58,210 bases of DNA from Rhodospirillaceae bacterium (lineage in GTDB: Bacteria; Pseudomonadota; Alphaproteobacteria; Rhodospirillales; Rhodospirillaceae), in assembly GCA_947476925.1 (NCBI GenBank), contig CANJSF010000021.1, positions 1 through 58,210 of the forward strand, read 5' to 3'. Below, piece by piece: positions 52,856 through 58,210 of this stretch (within the stretch, counting starts at the first letter, position 1; the number at the start of each line of letters is the position of its first letter). The notes under the pieces are model-generated. The model was not told where the DNA came from and did not search any database. It worked only from the letters and a program-made list of their open reading frames with translations. Made by a program: the position numbers and the translations under genes.

Positions 52856-53162
52856 TTAAATCGATAATTGTCTTTATTTATCAGATGGTTAGGCAGTTTT
52901 CAACTTGCGCCTACCCTTCTCTGTCTCCATCCCGCTAATTGCGATGCAGGGGTACGGTGGGGCGCGCGAACGGTAAACAAATTCGCACCATCATAGGATC
53001 GGTCTCAGCGCCCGTTTAAGACACGACCGAGCTGATACCAAACGCAGGCCGTGAGGCTCGCCCACAATTCAAAAAGTTAAGGCGCCAAACCTTCAGCGCA
53101 AATGTTGACCAGCTTCGCATTGTCGTAACTGCGAGCAACTCTGATAACGATGTTGGAAGCGT
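52856..53162. other. 307-base stretch with no gene seen
   Basis: Between tRNA-Ser and the methyltransferase stop I see no credible coding frame, clear terminator or promoter. Short frames are broken by stops. It begins what looks like a looser, accessory-type region, and a worn insertion next to the tRNA is possible. Confidence 0.5.
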
Positions 53163-54086
53163 TTAGAGCAAAGGCCGCGCGACGAGCGACACAAAGTCCG
53201 ACCCAATGACCCCGCATTTTTCTAACTGCTCTTCTAGAAATGCGAGCAGCCGTAGCACAGTTGAATCAGCGTCAGAGGTGGGGTCAAAGTTCCCGGCCGT
53301 TCCCGACAACAGCATATGTAAGATTGCTCCGCCGTAGGGTTTATAGTCGATCATATCGAAATGTTTCCGAAGCGTCGGCACGATCTGATCTGAGCAAATG
53401 GCCTCGGAAGGATCATTTTGCTCGAACCACTCGATGGGCGGGTTGGTGTAGCTGTGACGCATGTTCCCATCCAGGAATGCGCTGCGCCGGTACCGCTCAG
53501 GGAGCGATTGAATCAATTGGTTGATGAGTTCAACCACATACGGATGCGATTGAAAGCGCACTGGCCCCACATATTCGTCAACAAACAACAATCCACCCGG
53601 CTTAAGGGCACGACGGCACTCGGCAAAGAGGCCGTCTAAATTCCGCACATGATGCAGAGACGAGATGCCGAAAATTGCATCATATCGACCTTGAGGCAGC
53701 TTTATCGCATCAAGATTAGAAACCGAATAATTTACGCGATCGGCTACACCTTTTTGGTCGGCATAAGCGCGGGCTTGATTGATTGCGGTCTCTGATAAAT
53801 CGCAGGCATCGAATTGCTCGACGAGGTTGCACATTAACGCAACACGCTCGAAGGCACCAAAACCGCAGCCCACTGACAACGCAAGCGGCGCTGGCGGGGT
53901 GAGATACTTGCCTTGCCAATAGCGATAAAGATCGAGTGTCGGGTCGTTCGCCCGGCGTTGGTTGATCCAGGCCAGAGTCACAGGATGTTCAAGCCAGTTG
54001 TGTTTAACCAACTCGCGCCGTTCGTTGCCCCAGTACTCTGAAACCTGTGCGTCGTGTGACGGGCTTTCGTTTGGATTGCTGCTCAA
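53163..54086 (-). CDS. SAM-dependent methyltransferase
   Basis: The 307-residue class I methyltransferase has motif I ALSVGCGFGAFERVALMCNL, an acidic strand end FDACDLSETAI, ISVSNLDAIKLPQG-type motif, YDAIFGISSLHHVRNLDGLF and the CRRALKPGGLLFVDEYVGPV post-motif. An unusual C-terminal 100 residues (from about 190, with RHSYTNPPIEWFEQNDPSEA) likely shapes the substrate pocket. The acceptor is unknown. It stands alone on the minus strand. Confidence 0.85.
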   Translation of the reverse strand: MSSNPNESPSHDAQVSEYWGNERRELVKHNWLEHPVTLAWINQRRANDPTLDLYRYWQGKYLTPPAPLALSVGCGFGAFERVALMCNLVEQFDACDLSETAINQARAYADQKGVADRVNYSVSNLDAIKLPQGRYDAIFGISSLHHVRNLDGLFAECRRALKPGGLLFVDEYVGPVRFQSHPYVVELINQLIQSLPERYRRSAFLDGNMRHSYTNPPIEWFEQNDPSEAICSDQIVPTLRKHFDMIDYKPYGGAILHMLLSGTAGNFDPTSDADSTVLRLLAFLEEQLEKCGVIGSDFVSLVARPLL

Positions 54087-54131
54087 CAGGTAAATCCTGA
54101 TAGAATTTTGATGAATGCCTTAGAAGGAGGA

Positions 54132-54147
54132 GTTCCAGGCTAACGCC
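54132..54147 (+). repeat. Direct repeat copy 1 (GTTCCAGGCTAACGCC)
   Basis: This 16-base sequence recurs at 55067-55082 with one mismatch, in the same orientation, and the similarity continues loosely for about 20 more bases (GCCGCCGCATCCC against GCCACCACATCGCCC). The two copies bracket the PAS_5-type gene. Confidence 0.45.
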
Positions 54148-54418
54148 GATTGGCCGCCGCATCCCTTTAAAGGCTTCATGCGCAGTCCCCTGAACGATGG
54201 CGTTTGGCCGGCTATGAATAGATGGGGACGCACCGGGCCGCTGTTCAAAATGAAACACACATAGGCCGTGTGCCATTCACAGCACGACTAAATTAGAAGA
54301 TGCTGATGGCGCTGGACGCGGCTGAGATGGTCCGAAGGCCGCGGAACTGCGCCCTTTACTATCGCAACAAACGGACCCGCCGGATCAGCAATGAAGTCGA
54401 TATCACCAATTCAGTCGG

Positions 54419-54442
54419 TTGACAGATTGACAGATTGACAGA
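54419..54442 (+). repeat. Three tandem copies of TTGACAGA
   Basis: Perfect 8-base unit repeated three times, about 85 bases upstream of the PAS-type gene's possible starts. Each unit contains TTGACA, the ideal -35 hexamer, but no matching TATAAT-like hexamer stands at the right distance from any copy (TAGCTAT at 54444-54450 is the closest). Confidence 0.7.
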
Positions 54443-54526
54443 ATAGCTATGGACTTGAAGAAACCTCAGCAGGGCAGAATTCGCTGAAGAGAAACAGACC
54501 TTCGGTTAGTGAATTGCACGGGCATT

Positions 54527-55078
54527 ATGGCGGCAGAAACTCAACGGGCCACCCTCCCCAAAGGCACTGCGCCTGATATTGTTGATTTTTTTGACTATTG
54601 GTCCTCATTGCCCAGAAGCGGATTGGTTCCGACACTGGGTGACTATTTCGATCACGCCCCGGCCAGACTGCAGCCCTATGTCGGCATCAGCGACGTTCAC
54701 TCGCCAACGAAAATGAACTTGCGGCTCTTGGGCACGGCCCTCGTTGAACTCGGCGGACGAGACCCGACCGGGGCTCATCTCGAATTGCTCTACTCTGAAA
54801 AGGTCAGGGCCATTATGGGCGAGGCTGTATGGGATGTTGTAACTCTTCCAACGGCCTACTTGTGTATTCGGTCTCTCCGCAGACATAGCGGTCGCATCTT
54901 GGACTGTCCCAGTATTTGCCTCCCATTATGCAATCACTCCGCAAATGCAAATACTGTCATCACGTATGCCAATTTTTCCATGGATGACATGAAGTTCGCT
55001 GAACATGATCAACTAGAACTGGTTCAGGACTGGCGAGTCACACATTGGATAGACCTGGGAGCCGGTGTTCCAGGCTGA
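54527..55078 (+). CDS. PAS_5 family domain protein
   Basis: From ATG 54527 the protein has 183 residues; a GTG at 54509 would add six. The core reads DFFDYWSSLPRSGLVPTLGD, then RLQPYVGISDVHSP, and NLRLLGTALVELGGRDPTGA, the pattern of PF07310 (PAS_5): a conserved W-x-SL start, a D-x-H/x-P turn and the RLLGTALVE-GRD-TG strand. Such proteins are common, mostly stand-alone and of unknown sensing role in Alphaproteobacteria. The direct repeat copy overlaps its last codons. It is followed by a receiver-domain gene after 228 bases. Confidence 0.75.
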   Translation: MAAETQRATLPKGTAPDIVDFFDYWSSLPRSGLVPTLGDYFDHAPARLQPYVGISDVHSPTKMNLRLLGTALVELGGRDPTGAHLELLYSEKVRAIMGEAVWDVVTLPTAYLCIRSLRRHSGRILDCPSICLPLCNHSANANTVITYANFSMDDMKFAEHDQLELVQDWRVTHWIDLGAGVPG

Positions 55079-55082
55079 CGCC
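55067..55082 (+). repeat. Direct repeat copy 2 (GTTCCAGGCTGACGCC)
   Basis: One mismatch from the copy at 54132-54147. It spans the stop codon (55076-55078) of the PAS_5-type gene, so that gene's C-terminus is set by the repeat. Confidence 0.45.
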
Positions 55083-55306
55083 AAGGGATCGCCACCACAT
55101 CGCCCAATTTTCCTAGTGTGCCGCAGAAATTTGACCTGTCGTCCGCACCCCTACAGCCAATGAATTGACAAGGATTGCTATTTATCAAATGGTTGCTGGT
55201 CTTTTATGCGCTGCGCCATATTCGACAACGCGACGCTATCCACAGCTACGGATGGTTCAACTTTCACCCACTAATCCTGACGGCGTAAACCTGGAGTATC
55301 GCTCGC

Positions 55307-55774
55307 ATGCGGAACCTGAAGCTTACGTCCCTCAGCCATATAAAGCTGATGGTCGTGGAGGACGACGTCGCACAGCTGAATGTTATAAAAGCAATACTTG
55401 CTGCCTCGGGCGCCATAGACATCGTCGCTGTAACATCTGCCACGGACGCGGCGCGCATTCTTGCAACTCAAGCCACCAAAGTTGACTGCATCATATGCGA
55501 CCATCGATTGGGAGATATCTCCGGCCTTGAGTTGCTCCAAAAAATTCGGTCGGGTCAAAATCCATTTATCGCCAGAGATGTTCGCTTCATCATGGTTACG
55601 GGTTACAGCGACTTATCGTTGGTCAAAGGCGCTGCCGGCTTGGATGTCAGCGGTTTTGTCCTCAAGCCTGTCGAGACGGCAAAACTGCTCAATGCTGTTC
55701 AGATTGCAATGGCCCAAAAGCAGCAACTGAAATCTCCAAAAGTATATGCCGCCATGAAACTATCGGACATCTGA
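55307..55774 (+). CDS. Stand-alone response regulator receiver protein
   Basis: The 155-residue protein is a single receiver domain: acidic pocket MVVEDDVAQLNV (Glu18, Asp19, Asp20), phospho-acceptor Asp65 in CIICDHRLGDISGLELL, switch Thr97 in IMVTGYSD and Lys119 in GFVLKPVETAKL. No output domain follows, so it works by protein contacts, like CheY or DivK. A kinase partner is not encoded nearby. Confidence 0.88.
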   Translation: MRNLKLTSLSHIKLMVVEDDVAQLNVIKAILAASGAIDIVAVTSATDAARILATQATKVDCIICDHRLGDISGLELLQKIRSGQNPFIARDVRFIMVTGYSDLSLVKGAAGLDVSGFVLKPVETAKLLNAVQIAMAQKQQLKSPKVYAAMKLSDI

Positions 55775-55890
55775 TCGCATTTTGGTTGCCCAATAAGCAT
55801 GGGATGATGTCGCCGACGATTGTTCATTCTTGCATGTGAAAGCTTGCAAGCGAGCTTGAAGGTCGTTTCGCGTCCATTCAATGTGCGGGA

Positions 55891-57534
55891 CTACTTCTTG
55901 CGACCAGCACCGCGCCCATCGCGTCCTAACTCTGCCTGTAATGCTGCGCACACCGTCCGCATGACTTTGATTCGAGCATATTTTTTGTCGTTGCCCTCAA
56001 CAACCGTCCAACGTGCCGATGGCGTGCTTGTCCGTTCAATCATCTCGTGTACAGCATTTCCGTAGTCGTCCCATTTTGCACGATTTCGCCAATCCTCTGG
56101 GGTCAACTTCCAAGCTTTGTACGAAATCTTTTCGCGCTCTTTGAAGCGGCGGTACTGCTCATCTTTAGAAATATGAATCCAAAACTTTATAACCACGATC
56201 CCATGCGAACTGAGTTGCTCTTCGAATTCATTTATTTCTGAATAAGCACGCATCCATTCATCCGGTTGGGCAAATCCTTCCACTCGCTCGACGAGGACAC
56301 GGCCATACCAACTGCGATCAAAAATAGAAATTCGGCCGGCCCGGGGCAAATAGCGCCAGAACCGCCATAGATAATGCTGCGCGCGCTCTTCGTCTGTCGG
56401 CGAGGCAATTGGGATGACACGATAGTCGCGCGCATCCATCGATCCGGTAAGCCGACGAATAGCGCCGCCCTTCCCTGCCGCATCAGGCCCCTCGAACAAG
56501 ATTAATGCTGACTTCCCTTGAAAATGGACTGCACGACACAAGCGCCCAAGCTCTGCGCGCGCTGCCATCAAAGCCTTTTCATAATTTTCATCCGATAGGC
56601 TGAGCGACATGTCTAACTTGTCGAGCACCGTCACTGGCTTCAATTTGCCTTTCGCAGTGACCATCACTGACGACTTCTTCGCACGCGACTTTTGGTTTTT
56701 GCCCAAAGCTGCTTCTGTTTTCTTGTCGAGCGCCGGTGAAATCTCTTCGATTGTTTTGAGTTCAGCTTCTCGTTGCGCGTTTGTTGCGAGATCGAACTCA
56801 GCAACAACCTTTCGGCGCGCACGCCGCGCCTCGCGATGCCGGACAATGCTGTCGCGCAAAGTTGTCAAAATTGTCAGTGCCCGATAGCGGGCGTCGGCGC
56901 CCTCAATTATCGTCCACCTGGCTTTAGCGGCGTCGGTCCTGCGGATGGCGATTTCGGCGGCCGCTTCGAATTGATCGTTATGCTTCCAGTGCTTCCAGTC
57001 CTGCTTCGAGATTCGCCACGACTGTTCTTTGTCCCTCTCAAGGGCTTTCATGTGTTTCTTCTGGGCCGCTTTGTCCATGTGCATCCAGAATTTCAGGATC
57101 AAAGCGCCGTCGTCGGCCAGTGTGCGTTCGAAAGCCACAATTCGATCAAGCGCAGCCGTATATTCCTTCTTATCTGTTTGTTCGTAGACAAAGTCCTGAA
57201 TTGGCTGGTGATACCAGGAGCTCACTGACAGTCCGATGCGTCCCTTCGGGGGCAGATCGCGCCAAAATCGCCAGTAGCTTGGCCGCTCATGTTCTTCGTC
57301 AGATGGAGGTCCGTAAGCGCGCGTGACAAGCCAGCGCGGATCCATCCACTCATTGATCAGGTCCAGGGCCTCGGCTTTGCCCGCGCCAGCCACGCCGGCA
57401 AACAAGAGGATGACTGGAAAATCCTCGGATTTCAGTTCGTCCTGGAGGGCGAGTAGTTCGGTACGTAGCTTTGTGGCGACCCGATTGAAGTCCTCACGTG
57501 AAACTTTCTGCCCTATGTCTTGAAGTCCAAACAT
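55891..57534 (-). CDS. Two-domain PPK2-type polyphosphate:AMP phosphotransferase
   Basis: From ATG 57534 (GGGGGAG upstream) the protein has 547 residues with two PPK2 domains. The N-terminal one (about 20-235) has a P-loop-like GVAGAGK (47-53) but SVSSWYHQ in place of the usual DRSWYNR. The C-terminal one (about 315-545) is complete: GPDAAGKGG (349-357), FDRSWYGRVLVERVEG with Asp406, and WYR-type lid residues. Two-domain proteins of this type (polyphosphate:AMP phosphotransferase, PAP) make ADP from AMP with polyphosphate. A Lys-rich linker (KKSSVMVTAKGK) joins the halves. It is divergent from the SulP transporter. Confidence 0.9.
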   Translation of the reverse strand: MFGLQDIGQKVSREDFNRVATKLRTELLALQDELKSEDFPVILLFAGVAGAGKAEALDLINEWMDPRWLVTRAYGPPSDEEHERPSYWRFWRDLPPKGRIGLSVSSWYHQPIQDFVYEQTDKKEYTAALDRIVAFERTLADDGALILKFWMHMDKAAQKKHMKALERDKEQSWRISKQDWKHWKHNDQFEAAAEIAIRRTDAAKARWTIIEGADARYRALTILTTLRDSIVRHREARRARRKVVAEFDLATNAQREAELKTIEEISPALDKKTEAALGKNQKSRAKKSSVMVTAKGKLKPVTVLDKLDMSLSLSDENYEKALMAARAELGRLCRAVHFQGKSALILFEGPDAAGKGGAIRRLTGSMDARDYRVIPIASPTDEERAQHYLWRFWRYLPRAGRISIFDRSWYGRVLVERVEGFAQPDEWMRAYSEINEFEEQLSSHGIVVIKFWIHISKDEQYRRFKEREKISYKAWKLTPEDWRNRAKWDDYGNAVHEMIERTSTPSARWTVVEGNDKKYARIKVMRTVCAALQAELGRDGRGAGRKK

Positions 57535-57742
57535 CTCAGGTGCTCCCCCGCGCTGCGTCCGGCTCTGTAAATTTGATCCCCAATATGCGGTTGGCTTCAC
57601 TGGCTATCAGTCCGTCGCGGTCCGCAGTATTACAATACTGCCAATCGCTAGGCGTGTTTGTGACCCAGATCATTGTTCGCTGGAAAGCTAATGCCGAGGC
57701 TTGGTCCAGCCTGGTACGTCAATAGATTCAAGGAAGATGCCG

Positions 57743-58210
57743 ATGTTTTCAACTCTACGCATCCCTCGTACTTTTAAGGGCGACTTCTGGGGCGGACTTG
57801 CGGCGATGCTGGTCGCGCTGCCATCTGCAATTGCCTTCGGCGTCACAATTTTCTCGCCACTTGGTGGAACATTTGTTGCGTATGGTGCACTCGCCGGCAT
57901 CCTTGGCGTCACGGCACTCGGACTGGTTGCACCAGCGCTTGGCGGAACAAAGCGACTGATTACTGCCCCGTGTGCACCTGCTGCGGCCGTTCTTTCGGCA
58001 TTCGCGATTGAATTCATAGATGGTGGATCGACACCAGAGTCGGTGCTCTTTCTGCTCGTCGCTATTGGTTTGCTGTCGGGAATTTTACAGGTCATTTACG
58101 GGACGGTTGGCCTTGGTCGTCTGATCAAGTACATGCCTTATCCAGTGGTCAGTGGTTACCTATCTGGTGTTGGGCTGACCATTATTGGCAGCCAAGTTCC
58201 GCGACTGCTC
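57743..58210 (+). CDS. SulP family anion transporter (5' part, cut by window end)
   Basis: An open frame runs from ATG 57743 (AAGGAAG six bases upstream; ATG 57737 is too close to it) to the window edge, giving 156 residues. FKGDFWGGLAAMLVALPSAI, then AFGVTIFSPLGG is the SulP first helix, followed by GILGVTALGLVAPALGGTKR, LITAPCAPAAAVLSAFAIEF and KYMPYPVVSGYLSGVGLTII, the conserved SulP/SLC26 core. It probably carries sulfate, bicarbonate or another anion; the C-terminal STAS domain would lie beyond the window. Confidence 0.88.
   Translation, partial: MFSTLRIPRTFKGDFWGGLAAMLVALPSAIAFGVTIFSPLGGTFVAYGALAGILGVTALGLVAPALGGTKRLITAPCAPAAAVLSAFAIEFIDGGSTPESVLFLLVAIGLLSGILQVIYGTVGLGRLIKYMPYPVVSGYLSGVGLTIIGSQVPRLL

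Larger units (their letters stand above)
54087..54526. other. 440-base stretch without a supported gene
   Basis: It contains the direct repeat at 54132, the tandem TTGACAGA repeat at 54419 and a 38-codon frame at 54306-54422 (MALDAAEMVRR, then basic residues RNKRTRRI) that I cannot support as a gene. The remaining sequence shows no clear promoter or RNA. Confidence 0.45.

Noticed and set aside
54306-54422. 38-codon open frame upstream of the PAS-type gene
   Set aside because: Short, basic and with no ribosome site or recognised pattern; it ends in the tandem repeat.
55891-56600. Loss of function in the N-terminal PPK2 domain as a novel feature
   Set aside because: A degenerate first domain with an intact second domain is usual for two-domain polyphosphate:AMP phosphotransferases, so it is noted in the gene entry only.

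Overview
The window is chromosomal DNA of an alphaproteobacterium with a moderately high GC content. This rests on gene order more than on any single gene: dusB(nifR3)-ntrB-ntrC-ntrY-ntrX-trkA running on to hfq-hflX, an ispD-ispF fusion, plsX-fabH-ihfA-MerR, a ubiquinol-cytochrome c chaperone gene beside a YceD/DUF177 gene, and rlpA-dac-tmk-holB near metG-tatD-MBL. All are typical alphaproteobacterial arrangements; the order-level lineage cannot be fixed from this sequence alone.

Layout. 1-2.3 kb: the end of an unrecognised gene coupled to a small cytochrome c, then bamE and, divergently, the cytochrome bc1 assembly chaperone and yceD. 2.4-5.6 kb: rpmF-plsX-fabH (ribosome and fatty-acid initiation), ihfA and a MerR-type regulator. 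5.7-8.4 kb: tRNA-Pro(GGG), two uncharacterised small genes, cutA and ispDF. 8.5-18.8 kb: the nitrogen-regulatory cluster dusB-ntrBC-ntrYX, then trkA, a D-amino-acid transaminase-like gene and a HAD phosphatase. 18.8-24.1 kb: an alpha/beta hydrolase, hfq, hflX, an inositol-monophosphatase-family gene, a lipoprotein and mazG. 24.2-30.2 kb: accessory single genes (GST, GNAT, AMP nucleosidase, a methyltransferase with an export-like N-terminus, a DUF4442 protein). 29.4-42.2 kb: a long minus-strand block of cell-wall and replication genes (mltB-like, rlpA, dac, tmk, holB) and metG-tatD-MBL, interrupted by a two-domain nitrilase-like protein, an ACE-like M2 peptidase and an opposite-strand GIY-YIG gene.

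42.4-46.9 kb is a compact plus-strand operon: a membrane-bound class III nucleotide cyclase, a three-gene NMT1/THI5-type ABC importer and an overlapping FkbM methyltransferase. 46.9-52.6 kb is the most interesting part: a minus-strand operon of a secreted beta-propeller protein, mtnP, mtnA and a fused class II aldolase/short-chain dehydrogenase. Together the three enzymes could take methylthioadenosine (or 5'-deoxyadenosine) to a ribose-1-phosphate, a ribulose-1-phosphate, then dihydroxyacetone phosphate plus an aldehyde that the fused dehydrogenase could process. This would be a one-polypeptide version of the end of a 'DHAP shunt'; standard annotation would probably call the fusion a rhamnose enzyme.

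52.8-58.2 kb: tRNA-Ser(TGA), then a sparser region with a methyltransferase, a PAS_5-type protein bracketed by short direct repeats and a lone receiver-domain protein. It ends with a two-domain PPK2-type polyphosphate kinase divergent from a SulP transporter cut by the window end.
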